Source of the DNA: UMGS1696 sp964623635
Lineage (GTDB): Bacteria > Bacillota > Clostridia > Oscillospirales > CAG-272
DNA length: 64,000 bases
Assembly: GCA_964623635.1 (NCBI GenBank)
Contig: CAZUUA010000008.1
Span: forward strand, 17,362-81,361
Direction: 5' to 3'
The notes beneath the pieces are model-generated. The model was given only the letters and a program-made list of their open reading frames with translations, did not search any database and was not told the DNA's origin. A program made the position numbers and the translations under genes. Each line of letters begins with the position of its first letter. The stretch's first letter is position 1. Positions 8,591 to 17,077 of this stretch are shown one piece after another.

Positions 8591-9769
8591 TCAGCCGATC
8601 TTCAGCACACGGATGATACCGTCCATGCTCTGGATGGTGGCAACGGTGGCTTCGGTCACCTCGGAGAGAACGTCCACCAGGGTCACGGCATAGTCGCCCT
8701 TGGAGCGGCTTGCCAGGTTTTCGATGTTGATGTTGTTCTCGGCCAGAGTAGAGGAGATGTGGGAGATCATGTTGGGGATATTCCGGTGCAGGATCACCAG
8801 ACGGGTACCATCGTTGTGGGGCATTTCCACAGACGGGAAGTTCACACTGTTCTTGATGTTCCCGGATTCCAGATAGTCCACCAGCTCATGGGCAGCCATC
8901 ATAGCACAGTTGTCTTCGGATTCTTCGGTGGATGCGCCCAGATGGGGAATGGCGATCACACCTTCCATACCGGCGGTATGTGCATTGGGGAAGTCGGTCA
9001 CATACTTGCGCACCTTGCCGGACTTCAGCGCTTCTTCCAGGTCGTCGTCGTTGACCAGGGCATCTCTGGCAAAGTTCAGAATCACCACGCCGTCCTTCAT
9101 CATGGCGATGGTCTCCTTGTTGATCATATGCTTGGTGCCCACCTTGGGATCGGCATTGTCGATCAGTGGTGTGTGCAGGGAGATAAAGTCGGACTTGGCA
9201 AAGATCTCTTCACGGGTGTCGGCCTTGTGTACCGAACGGGACAGCTTCCAAGCGGCGTCCACGGACATATAGGGGTCGCAGCCCAGTACGTTCATGCCCA
9301 GAGAAACGGCGGCGTTGGCAAGGGGACCACCGATGGCGCCCAGACCAATGATACCCAGCGTCTTTCCGGCCACTTCGGAACCGGCGAACTTGGACTTTTC
9401 CTTTTCCACACGCTTGGCGATGGTCTCATCATCGGCGTTGGCTCTTACCCATTCGATCCCACCGACCACGTCACGGCAGGCCAGCAGCATACCGCACAGC
9501 ACCAGCTCCTTCACACCGTTGGCGTTGGCACCGGGGGTGTTGAACACTACGATACCCTGTTCGGCGCACTTATCCAGCGGAATGTTGTTGACACCGGCAC
9601 CGGCTCTGGCGATGGCCTTCAGGTTGGAACCAAATTCCATATCGTGCATGGCAGCAGAACGCACCATGATGGCATCCGGATTTTCGACGGATTCGCCTAC
9701 GCTGTACACGGAGCCAAAAATATCCGTGCCGCACTTGGCGATCTTATTCAGTAGCTGAATTTTTTTCAT
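8591..9769 (-). CDS. serA: D-3-phosphoglycerate dehydrogenase
   Basis: A 392-residue short-type SerA that oxidises 3-phosphoglycerate to 3-phosphohydroxypyruvate, the first step of serine synthesis. The substrate-binding part includes RAGAGVNNIP. The NAD fold has GIIGLGAIGGPLA near residue 140, and HLGASTEES contains the catalytic His-Glu relay. A C-terminal ACT domain (about residues 320-392, RNIPNMISHISSTLAENNIN) probably senses serine. It is 27 bp downstream of serC and co-transcribed with it. The ribosome site is weak (GAGATATAC), which fits coupling to serC. Confidence 0.95.
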   Translation of the reverse strand: MKKIQLLNKIAKCGTDIFGSVYSVGESVENPDAIMVRSAAMHDMEFGSNLKAIARAGAGVNNIPLDKCAEQGIVVFNTPGANANGVKELVLCGMLLACRDVVGGIEWVRANADDETIAKRVEKEKSKFAGSEVAGKTLGIIGLGAIGGPLANAAVSLGMNVLGCDPYMSVDAAWKLSRSVHKADTREEIFAKSDFISLHTPLIDNADPKVGTKHMINKETIAMMKDGVVILNFARDALVNDDDLEEALKSGKVRKYVTDFPNAHTAGMEGVIAIPHLGASTEESEDNCAMMAAHELVDYLESGNIKNSVNFPSVEMPHNDGTRLVILHRNIPNMISHISSTLAENNINIENLASRSKGDYAVTLVDVLSEVTEATVATIQSMDGIIRVLKIG

Positions 9770-9796
9770 GATGTATATCTCGATTCTGTATATATC

Positions 9797-10879
9797 TTAC
9801 TTCTGGTTTTCTTCTGCGAACTTCTTCATGAAGGCGATCAGGGCTTCGATACCTTCCTTGGGCATAGCGTTGTAGATGGAGGCTCTCATACCGCCAACGG
9901 AACGGTGACCCTTCAGGTTCATCAGACCCACCTTTTCTGCTTCCTTGGGGAACTTCTTGTCAAACTCTTCGTTGCCGGTCACAAAGGTCACGTTCATCAT
10001 GGAACGGAATTCCTTCTTCACAGGGGCAATGTAGTAGTCCTGAGAATCCAGATAGTCGTACAGCAGTGCGGCCTTTTCCTTGTTCATCTTTTCCATGGTG
10101 GTCAGACCGCCGATGGACAGCAGCCATTCGTATACCAGACCTGCCATATAGATGGAGTAGCACGGCGGCGTGTTGTACATGGAATCGTTATCGGCCATGA
10201 GCTTCCAGTCCAGCATAGAGGGCGTTTCGGGTCTTGCATAGCCCAGCAGATCCTCACGAACGATGACCACGGTCAGACCGGCAGGCGCCATATTCTTCTG
10301 GGCACCGGCGTAGATCACGGCAAACTTGGATACGTCCACAGGCTCGGACAGGATGCAGGAGGACATATCGGCCACCAGCGGCACGTCTCCGGTATCCGGT
10401 ACTTCGGGATACTTGGTACCGTAAATGGTGTTGTTGTAGCAAACGTGTACATAGTCGGCATCGGGACGGACCATATCCGGCGTGATCTTGGGGATCACCG
10501 TGAAGTTTTCTTCTTTGGAGGAAGCGATGGCCTTGGCGTCTCCGTACTTCTGGGCTTCCTTATAGGCCTTGGTGGAGAACTGACCGGACAGCACATAGTC
10601 TGCCTTGCCGGTCTTCATCAGGTTCAGGGGAACGGCGGCAAACTGGGTAGAGGCACCACCCTGCAGGAACAGGATCTTATAATTATCCGGCACGTTCATC
10701 AGCTTCCGCAGATCGGCCTCAGCCTTTTGGATGATGGCTTCGTAGGCAGGAGATCGATGGCTCATCTCCATAACGGACATACCAGCGTCCCCATAGTTCA
10801 CAAGTTCCGCAGCTGCCTTTTCCAGCACGGGCAGGGGAAGCATGGACGGACCTGCAGAAAAGTTATAGACTCTATTCAT
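9797..10879 (-). CDS. serC: Phosphoserine aminotransferase
   Basis: A 360-residue PLP-dependent class V aminotransferase that converts phosphohydroxypyruvate and glutamate to phosphoserine. It begins with the typical RVYNFSAGPS. The phosphate-binding LFLQGGASTQF is near residue 70, and the PLP lysine lies in YAGAQKNMAPAG. It is first in the serC-serA operon. ATGAGG sits 8 bases before the start. The 5' leader is long and structured (see the intergenic entry). Confidence 0.95.
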   Translation of the reverse strand: MNRVYNFSAGPSMLPLPVLEKAAAELVNYGDAGMSVMEMSHRSPAYEAIIQKAEADLRKLMNVPDNYKILFLQGGASTQFAAVPLNLMKTGKADYVLSGQFSTKAYKEAQKYGDAKAIASSKEENFTVIPKITPDMVRPDADYVHVCYNNTIYGTKYPEVPDTGDVPLVADMSSCILSEPVDVSKFAVIYAGAQKNMAPAGLTVVIVREDLLGYARPETPSMLDWKLMADNDSMYNTPPCYSIYMAGLVYEWLLSIGGLTTMEKMNKEKAALLYDYLDSQDYYIAPVKKEFRSMMNVTFVTGNEEFDKKFPKEAEKVGLMNLKGHRSVGGMRASIYNAMPKEGIEALIAFMKKFAEENQK

Positions 10880-11020
10880 ATGTTACCTCATTTCTGCCGG
10901 AATTCCCGGCGAATATAGCACGCTGCCACCAGGGCAACCTGCTACAGGATTTCAGGATGCATGGATGCAAACACGGCGTATTGTACACATTTCCAGGAGT
11001 CGTCGATGAATCCGTGTTCA

Positions 11021-11119
11021 CTTAAGGCAACGCTGATCCAGGCATATAATTTCCACCAAAAAGATCCTAAATCTCAGCCTTAGCGGCGAAAATTCGCTGT
11101 TAATCAACGTTGACTTATG
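11021..11119. repeat. Miniature inverted-repeat element, copy 2
   Basis: A 99-bp element whose ends (CTTAAGGCAACGCTGATC and AATCAACGTTGACTTATG) are imperfect inverted repeats: 14 of 18 positions pair canonically and two more as G-U in RNA. It shares GGCAACGCTGAT and GCTGTTAA with 2830-2914. It encodes nothing and lies in the serC leader, where the transcript would fold into one long hairpin. Confidence 0.45.
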
Positions 11120-11335
11120 AAGTACATACCATCATTATACAGCACCATGGGGCATTTGTCAATGGAATTCTTTCAAAAAAATACAGAAAACCATATCCTT
11201 TTCTGCGGCACGGGAAAGGCTCCCTGTTTGGTTTCCCACACTTTCTCCGGCATACCCACTTTGCTTTTCTCCGTTCTCATGCAAAACGACTGGATTTTTA
11301 TGCAGAAGTGAGACCATATCCGGTGAATACTTCCA

Positions 11336-11364
11336 TTGACATTCCGGGGATTTTTCCATATAAT
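11336..11364 (+). promoter_or_regulatory. Consensus sigma-A promoter of the aspartate kinase gene
   Basis: TTGACA, a 17-bp spacer and TATAAT. Transcription would start near 11371, which excludes any protein start upstream of it. Confidence 0.85.
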
Positions 11365-11401
11365 TATAGTAGCTCTTAGTCTACGTATTTACAGAAGAAG
11401 G

Positions 11402-12751
11402 ATGAGGTTTGAAACCGTGGAAATACAGAATGCAAATCCGATCAAGGTCGTAAAGTTTGGTGGCAGCTCTTTGGCCGATGCCGCACAGTTCGAAAAGGTG
11501 AAGAGCATCATCACCGCCGAAGAGAGCCGTCGGTATGTGGTACCCTCTGCACCCGGAAAGCGGTTCAGTGGCGACACCAAGGTCACCGATATGCTCTACG
11601 AATGCTACAACGTGTCTGCCCGTGGCGAGGATATGTCCGGCATCTTCGGGCAGGTGAAGACACGCTATGACCAGATCATTGCCGGTCTGGGTCTGACGCT
11701 GGATCTGTCGGAGGAATACACCTATATCGAATGGGCCATCCAGCATCACGCCGGTCGTGACTACGCTGCCAGCCGTGGCGAATACCTGAACGGTATCATT
11801 TTAGCGAACTATCTGGGTTATGATTTTATCGATCCGGCGCCCTATATCCGCTTTGCCGACAACGGCACCTTCGATGCAGAGACCACCAACAACCTGCTGT
11901 CTGCTGTCCTGGCTGAACACGAGACCGGTGTGATCCCCGGCTTCTATGGTTCTATGCCCAACGGCACCATCCGCACCTTCTCCCGCGGCGGCTCCGACAT
12001 CACCGGTTCCATCGTGGCCAGAGCCGTACACGCCGACATTTACGAAAACTGGACGGACGTGGATGGCTTCATGATGGCAGACCCTCGGATCATCAAGGAC
12101 GCCAAGCCTATCGAGATCATCACCTACCGGGAGCTGCGTGAGCTGTCCTACATGGGTGCCAGTGTGCTCCATGAAGAGGCCATCTTCCCGGTGCGCTTTG
12201 CCGGTATTCCGGTGAACATCCGCAACACCAACAATCCCACCGCACCCGGCACCATGATCGTCTCTACCACGGACAAATACGACAATGCGTCCATCATCAC
12301 CGGTGTGGCCGGGAAGAAGGGCTTCTCCGTGGTGACCATCGAAAAGGCCATGATGAATGCCGAAAGAGGCTTTGGCAGAAAGGTTCTGGAGGCCATTGAA
12401 AACGAAGGAATGTCCTTTGAGCATCTGCCCTCCGGCATCGACACCATGAGCGTGATCCTGAACACCGCTGAGCTGGAGCACTGTCGGGAACGGATCATCA
12501 ACCGGATCTGCTCGCTGGTGGAACCGGATTCCATCTCGGTAGACGATGGTATGGCACTGGTAGCCGTGGTGGGTCGGGCTATGGTCATGGCAAAGGGCAC
12601 GGCAGCACGGGTATGCAACGCCTGCGCCAATGCCGGTGTAAACATCCGCATGATCGACCAGGGTTCTTCGGAGCTGAACATCATCATCGGTGTCATGGAA
12701 GAGGATTTTGAAAAGGCTCTGTCCGCCATTTACCATGCATTCGTAAAATAA
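11402..12751 (+). CDS. lysC: Aspartate kinase
   Basis: A 449-residue monofunctional aspartokinase that phosphorylates aspartate at the entry to lysine, threonine and methionine synthesis. The kinase signature VVKFGGSSLA is near residue 14, with FSRGGSDITGS and DGFMMADPRI further on. Two C-terminal ACT units (VTIEKAMMN..., VAVVGRAMVMAKGTAARV...) imply amino-acid feedback. The ATG at 11402 directly follows AAGAAGG. GTG 11417 with GATGAGG nine bases upstream is an equally good start and gives a protein five residues shorter. It has its own consensus promoter and a terminator. Confidence 0.92.
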   Translation: MRFETVEIQNANPIKVVKFGGSSLADAAQFEKVKSIITAEESRRYVVPSAPGKRFSGDTKVTDMLYECYNVSARGEDMSGIFGQVKTRYDQIIAGLGLTLDLSEEYTYIEWAIQHHAGRDYAASRGEYLNGIILANYLGYDFIDPAPYIRFADNGTFDAETTNNLLSAVLAEHETGVIPGFYGSMPNGTIRTFSRGGSDITGSIVARAVHADIYENWTDVDGFMMADPRIIKDAKPIEIITYRELRELSYMGASVLHEEAIFPVRFAGIPVNIRNTNNPTAPGTMIVSTTDKYDNASIITGVAGKKGFSVVTIEKAMMNAERGFGRKVLEAIENEGMSFEHLPSGIDTMSVILNTAELEHCRERIINRICSLVEPDSISVDDGMALVAVVGRAMVMAKGTAARVCNACANAGVNIRMIDQGSSELNIIIGVMEEDFEKALSAIYHAFVK

Positions 12752-12765
12752 TAGGCGACAATAAC

Positions 12766-12799
12766 AAAAGCGGCGGGCCAGAAAAGCTCACCGCTTTTT
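12766..12799. terminator. Bidirectional intrinsic terminator
   Basis: AAAAGCGG pairs with CCGCTTTT, extended by GGGC/GCTC after one mismatch, between convergent lysC and the HIT gene. Confidence 0.8.
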
Positions 12800-12805
12800 G
12801 CTTTC

Positions 12806-13153
12806 TTATTTCTCCGGGAACACGTGCAGAGGCAGCTCGGTACCGCCGATGATGTGGAAATGCAGGTGATGCACGCTCTGTCCGGCATCCGGTCCGCAGT
12901 TGGAGATCAGTCGGTAGCCGTTCGTCACACCGGCCATCTTGGCGATCTGCGGGATCTTTTCAAAGATCTTGGCCACCACGGCGCTGTTGGTCTCGTTCAC
13001 TTCGTCCATGGAGCCGATGTGGCACTTGGGAATCACCAGCACGTGTACCGGTGCTTCCGGTGCGATGTCGTGGAACGCCAGCATGGTCTCGTCCTCATAC
13101 ACCTTTTTCGAGGGGATCTCCCCTGCAATGATCTTACAGAATAAGCAATCCAT
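12806..13153 (-). CDS. HIT family protein (HinT-like nucleotide phosphoramidase)
   Basis: A 115-residue histidine-triad protein, the size of bacterial HinT, which hydrolyses adenosine phosphoramidates such as AMP-lysine. The N-terminal CLFCKIIAGEIPSKKVYED and the C-terminal triad HHLHFHIIGG (around residue 100) are both present. GGAGTG lies upstream of the ATG. The gene is isolated between convergent lysC and a divergent amidohydrolase. Confidence 0.93.
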   Translation of the reverse strand: MDCLFCKIIAGEIPSKKVYEDETMLAFHDIAPEAPVHVLVIPKCHIGSMDEVNETNSAVVAKIFEKIPQIAKMAGVTNGYRLISNCGPDAGQSVHHLHFHIIGGTELPLHVFPEK

Positions 13154-13210
13154 TATAATAACACTCCTTTATTGGAAATACACATTGGGAAGTGCAGGCA
13201 GTATCTCCGG

Positions 13211-13240
13211 CTTTCAAGCGACTTTCAGGCGGCTTGAAAG
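13211..13240. promoter_or_regulatory. Inverted repeat in the divergent HIT/amidohydrolase promoter region
   Basis: A perfect 9-bp inverted repeat (CTTTCAAGC, 12-nt loop, GCTTGAAAG) with a third partial copy (GACTTTCAG) in the loop. It could be an operator or a hairpin. No protein partner is evident. Confidence 0.35.
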
Positions 13241-13307
13241 TGACTGGAAAGCACTGCGCTTCTCTACCATTCTACCACAACTCTCATGAAAAATCAAGGG
13301 AAAACAT

Positions 13308-14141
13308 ATGAAAGTATTTGATATCCACACCCACACCTACCCCGAAAAGATCTCCGACAAGGCCGTTACCAGTTTGAACGCCTTCTACAACTTTGTCTGC
13401 GAAGGCAAGGGCACGTATGCCGATATGGAAAGCCAGGCAAAGGACAACCATGTCCACGGGTTCCTGCTCTTCTCCGTGGCCACCAATGCCCACCAGGTAC
13501 CCAAGGTCAACGACAGCATTGCGGCACTGGCTGCGCATTCCCGTGAACAGGGGTATTTGACCGTTGGCTTTGCCGGAATGCACCAGGACTACGAAGACTT
13601 TGAAGGAGAGGTTGACCGTGCCATTGCCATGGGGCTGTCCGGCATCAAGATCCATCCGGATATTCAAGGAGTAGACATCGATGATCCCCGGCTGTTCCGG
13701 CTGTACGAGATCATGGAAGGCCGGATCCCACTGTATCTGCACATGGGCGACGACCGTCCCCAGTACCGGTTTTCCGAGCCGAAGAAGCTGGCACACGCCT
13801 TGGAATGTTTCCCCGAGCTGGAGGTTGTGGCGGCGCATCTGGGCGGTTACAAGGCATCCGATGAAGCCATCGAATATTTAGCCGGCAATGACCGGGTGTG
13901 GTACGACACGTCCAGTGCCCTGTGGTATCTGACGCCGGAGCGAGCCGGTGCGATCATCCGGGCATTGGATCCGGCCAAGGTCATGTTCGGCACAGACTAC
14001 CCGGTGAAGAATCCGGCAGGGGAACTGGAACGGTTCTTTGCCATTCCCGGTCTGACAGAACAAGAGCAGGAAGACATCCTCTGGAACAACGCCATCCACT
14101 TCCTGCATCTGGAAGAAGCAGCCAAGACGATCGAAGCATGA
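13308..14141 (+). CDS. Amidohydrolase family protein (Amidohydro_2 / TIM-barrel metal hydrolase)
   Basis: 277 residues. It starts with the metal-binding DIHTHTYPE; further metal-site segments are GIKIHPDIQG, PLYLHMGDDRP, VVAAHLGGY and MFGTDYPV. This is the pattern of the amidohydrolase-2 (ACMSD-like) family; the substrate is unknown. AAGGG precedes the ATG. Its TGA overlaps the ATG of the methyltransferase gene (ATGA), indicating coupled translation, although I see no obvious functional link between them. Confidence 0.88.
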   Translation: MKVFDIHTHTYPEKISDKAVTSLNAFYNFVCEGKGTYADMESQAKDNHVHGFLLFSVATNAHQVPKVNDSIAALAAHSREQGYLTVGFAGMHQDYEDFEGEVDRAIAMGLSGIKIHPDIQGVDIDDPRLFRLYEIMEGRIPLYLHMGDDRPQYRFSEPKKLAHALECFPELEVVAAHLGGYKASDEAIEYLAGNDRVWYDTSSALWYLTPERAGAIIRALDPAKVMFGTDYPVKNPAGELERFFAIPGLTEQEQEDILWNNAIHFLHLEEAAKTIEA

Positions 14142-15469
14142 TGGAAAAGGATCAGAATATGCCCTGTGGAACGCCGGAAAACAAGCGTGGGTCGGATGAC
14201 TCCACGGCACAGCTTAATAATATACCCGCCGAACATACCGGAAATACTTCCGGAGAATTTTCCGTCAGGGAAATTCTCAAGCGTGGGTCGGATGACTTCC
14301 CTTTTTCGCTTCAGAATATACCCGCCGAACATACCGGAAATATTTCCGGAGAATTTTCCGTCAGGGAAATTCTCAAGCGTGGGTCGGATCACTTCCCTTC
14401 TTCGCTTCAGAATATACCCACGCTGTGGGACAAACTTGCCTGTGAGACCCGTCCTATCTTTCTGTACGGCACCGGCAATGGTGGGGACAAAATTTTAGAC
14501 GTATGTACCGCACGAAATATTCCCATCACCGGCGTGTTTGCCTCCGATGGATTTGTGCGCAGCCGCAGTTTCCGGGATATGCCGGTGCGTGCCTACAGTG
14601 ATGTGGTGGCCGAATACGGGGACGACATCGTGGTGCTGCTGGCCTTTGGTACCACACTGCGTTCGGTGGCAGACTTCATCGATCAGCTGGACAAGCGGCA
14701 CACGCTGTACATTCCGGAGGTGCCGCTGTATGGTGGCGGACTGTTCGATGGTGTGATGCTGCAGGAAATAGCCGAACCCTTGGCAAAGGTGCGATCCCTG
14801 CTGGCCGACGAGCATTCCCGGCTGCTACTGGACGATGCGGTGTACTTTCGTCTGACCGGAGAAAGTCGGTATTTGACCCGCACCACGGAGCCGGCTTCCG
14901 TTATCGCTGCACTGTATGGAGAAAGAAATATCCAAGTCATGGTGGACGGTGGTGCCTTCAAGGGGGACAGTGCTGCCCTGTACGCCGGTACCCTACCTTC
15001 GCTGACCACCATTCACGCCATCGAAGCGGATGCCCGTACCTTCCGACACCTTTCCGCCTATGCAGAAAATGAGACCAGGTGTTCGGTGATCCCACACCAC
15101 GGCGCACTGTGGGACTCCGATGGGGAGCTGAGCTACACGTCCTCTGCCAGCCGTGGTTCCGGGAATGCCGGGCAGAATCATCGTGCCAAGTTGGTGACCG
15201 TACCCTCTCTGATCATCGACACACTTTGCCGGGACATGGATGTGGATCTGATCAAGCTGGACGTAGAAGGGGCAGAAGAAAAAGCACTGCTGGGGGCAAC
15301 GGGAACATTGGAGCGTTGTCGTCCTGCCATGGCGGTATCGCTGTACCATCGGACAGAGGATCTGTGGACGCTGCCTCTTTGGCTGCACGAGCGTCTGCCG
15401 GAAAAGAAGCTGTACCTGCGCCGACCCTGGTGTATACCCTTTTGGGACCTGACGTTGTATATGGGGTGA
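14138..15469 (+). CDS. FkbM-family SAM-dependent methyltransferase with a repeat-derived N-terminal region
   Basis: 443 residues. Residues about 16-94 are two and a half copies of a 32-residue repeat (KRGSDDFPFSLQNIPAEHTG, then NISGEFSVREIL) encoded by a 96-bp DNA repeat; they look disordered. Residues about 105-225 resemble a nucleotide-binding module (FLYGTGNGGDKIL). The C-terminal part (about 250-440) is an FkbM-type methyltransferase with VMVDGGAFKGDSA, IHAIEADARTF and DLIKLDVEGAEEKAL. FkbM enzymes often O-methylate glycans. The start is the ATG overlapping the amidohydrolase stop; a second ATG follows at once. Confidence 0.82.
   Translation: MMEKDQNMPCGTPENKRGSDDSTAQLNNIPAEHTGNTSGEFSVREILKRGSDDFPFSLQNIPAEHTGNISGEFSVREILKRGSDHFPSSLQNIPTLWDKLACETRPIFLYGTGNGGDKILDVCTARNIPITGVFASDGFVRSRSFRDMPVRAYSDVVAEYGDDIVVLLAFGTTLRSVADFIDQLDKRHTLYIPEVPLYGGGLFDGVMLQEIAEPLAKVRSLLADEHSRLLLDDAVYFRLTGESRYLTRTTEPASVIAALYGERNIQVMVDGGAFKGDSAALYAGTLPSLTTIHAIEADARTFRHLSAYAENETRCSVIPHHGALWDSDGELSYTSSASRGSGNAGQNHRAKLVTVPSLIIDTLCRDMDVDLIKLDVEGAEEKALLGATGTLERCRPAMAVSLYHRTEDLWTLPLWLHERLPEKKLYLRRPWCIPFWDLTLYMG
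14183..14420 (+). repeat. 96-bp palindrome-rich tandem repeat inside the methyltransferase gene
   Basis: Units start at 14183, 14279 and 14375 (the last one partial). Each full unit contains a perfect 16-bp palindrome of the form CCGGAAATATTTCCGG (one base changed in copy 1) and a second hairpin GAGAATTT...AAATTCTC. The unit length is divisible by three, so the frame is kept. Confidence 0.95.
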
Positions 15470-15564
15470 GGGGAACAGCGTTCGATTGGTTTTCGCCTGC
15501 CCGATCCGTATCGATCCATTTCATCCGTAACGATATATTCTTGCATTTGAAAGGAGTACCCCAC

Positions 15565-17001
15565 ATGAACTACTATCAGTTAGAACAGCTGCAGCCTATC
15601 GGTCATGTCTTGCCGAAGTCGTCTTTGGAGATCCGTTCTTCCAAGATGGGGATCGGGTTTGAGAAGCTGGACCGCAATGTGTTCGATCCCGAAAAGGCCT
15701 ACGACAAGCTGGCAAAGGTCGGCGTCAAGTGGGTGCGGATCCAGTCCGGCTGGCAGCGCACCGAGACCGTCAAGGGCACCTACGATTTTGCTTGGCTGGA
15801 TGCCGTGGTGGACAATCTGCTGACCCGTGGGATGCAGCCCTGGATCTGCTTGTGCTACGGCAACGAGCTGTACAACGAAGAAGGCAAGACCGTCTTTGGT
15901 TCCGTGGGTATCGCACCCATTTTCAATGACGAGCAAAAGACCGGCTGGGCCAACTACGTGAAAGCCATCGTCCGGCACTTTTCCGGTCGCATCACCCATT
16001 GGGAGATCTGGAACGAGCCCGACGGCCAATGGTGCTGGAAGCATGGGGTCAATGCCGCCGAATACGGTCGGTTTGCTGCCGATACCGCCGACGCCATCCG
16101 TGCCGTATCCGACGACGCTGTGATCATTGGCGGTGCGGTGTGCTTCCCCGGCAACCTGTTCTACATCGAGGAAGCCTTGGCTGCCGGAATGGCCGGGAAG
16201 ATCGACGCCTTCTCCTTCCACGAATACACACCGGACGAAAGCCAATTGTTTGTACATATCCCGGCTCTTGCAGCGCTGCTCCACCGGTACGACCCCAAGA
16301 TCCAGATCATCCAGGGTGAATCCGGCTCCCAGTCTCGCAGTGACGGCAACGGTGCGCTCCGTGGTGGTGCCTGGACACCTTTGCGCCAAGCCAAGCAGTG
16401 CTTGCGCCATGGGGTTGCCGATCTGGCCACCAATATGCTGTTCACCTCCTACTTCTCCTGCATGGACATGATCGAAGCGTTGAACGGTACTGTGGGAGAC
16501 AAAAACTCCTACTTGGACTACGGTTACTTTGGCATCTTGGGTGCAGACTTTGACGAGAACGGCTATTCCTCCGGAGAATACACGCCCAAGCTGTCCTACT
16601 ACGCCTACCAGAATCTCTGCTCTCTTTTTGCGGAAGAGGTAGAGCCCTGTGACCTTCCCATCCTGCGGCAAAACCAATATTCGCCTCGGATGCTGGGTGG
16701 TGACTACGGCGGTGCCTATCTGTCCCACGGCTTTTGCAAACCCAACGGCTCCACGGCGCTGGCCTACTGGAACGCCACGCCTCTGCTGACCACCCAGTTC
16801 GAGAGCACCATTTCCTTTGCGGTGGCCGCCGTAGCGGGAGAACCACACCTGGTGGATCCCCTGTCCGGCATCGTGTACGCCATTCCCGACACGCTGATCG
16901 AGAAAAAAGGATTGGGGTACGTGATCAAGAATATTCCCATCACAGACTATCCGCTGCTGCTCACCTTTGGTGCTTTTGCGGATTATACGGAAAATATGTA
17001 A
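15565..17001 (+). CDS. Clan GH-A glycoside hydrolase (GH39-like)
   Basis: 478 residues without a signal peptide, so probably cytoplasmic. The clan-A TIM barrel is shown by WVRIQSGWQRTE, the acid/base in HWEIWNEPDGQW (Glu 151) and the probable nucleophile in IIQGESGSQS (Glu 252). The overall order resembles GH39 beta-xylosidases, but GH5-like families are possible. A beta-sandwich-like C-terminus (residues about 370-478) follows. AAAGGAG lies 9 bases before the ATG. The gene is downstream of the methyltransferase and ends in a long hairpin. Confidence 0.8.
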   Translation: MNYYQLEQLQPIGHVLPKSSLEIRSSKMGIGFEKLDRNVFDPEKAYDKLAKVGVKWVRIQSGWQRTETVKGTYDFAWLDAVVDNLLTRGMQPWICLCYGNELYNEEGKTVFGSVGIAPIFNDEQKTGWANYVKAIVRHFSGRITHWEIWNEPDGQWCWKHGVNAAEYGRFAADTADAIRAVSDDAVIIGGAVCFPGNLFYIEEALAAGMAGKIDAFSFHEYTPDESQLFVHIPALAALLHRYDPKIQIIQGESGSQSRSDGNGALRGGAWTPLRQAKQCLRHGVADLATNMLFTSYFSCMDMIEALNGTVGDKNSYLDYGYFGILGADFDENGYSSGEYTPKLSYYAYQNLCSLFAEEVEPCDLPILRQNQYSPRMLGGDYGGAYLSHGFCKPNGSTALAYWNATPLLTTQFESTISFAVAAVAGEPHLVDPLSGIVYAIPDTLIEKKGLGYVIKNIPITDYPLLLTFGAFADYTENM

Positions 17002-17002
17002 G

Positions 17003-17070
17003 AAAACAGGATATGTGCCTCTGCGTTGTATCGCCACGGATACATAGCAGGACACATATCCTGTTTTTTA
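17003..17070. terminator. Long bidirectional intrinsic terminator
   Basis: A 15-bp outer stem (AAAACAGGATATGTG with CACATATCCTGTTTT) encloses a second stem with TGTATC/GATACA. It lies between the convergent glycosidase and DHHW genes. Confidence 0.9.
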
Positions 17071-17077
17071 TTACTAA

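Larger units (their letters stand above)
10880..11401. other. Divergent serC / aspartate kinase intergenic region
   Basis: 522 bp without a gene. The serC leader (minus strand) contains a two-part hairpin at 10914-10944 (GTAGCA...TGCTAT enclosing GTTGCC...GGCAGC), an AACACGG...CCGTGTT stem near 10970-11020, and the miniature element at 11021-11119. The aspartate kinase promoter lies at 11336-11364. I could not fit a known riboswitch to the serC leader. Confidence 0.5.

Noticed and set aside
10880..11020. T-box riboswitch for serine in the serC leader (GGTGGCAGCG resembles a T-box core with a UGGC end)
   Set aside because: The core lies in a self-contained 12-bp hairpin; I could not find a stem I with a serine specifier, and no terminator with a U-run follows. 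A covariance search (Rfam T-box) would decide.
11040..11105. TPP-riboswitch-like GCTGAGA in the serC leader
   Set aside because: The other conserved TPP elements are missing, and the motif lies inside the inverted-repeat element.
14183..14420. CRISPR-like array
   Set aside because: Units are contiguous 96-bp repeats without spacers and are in frame in a coding gene.
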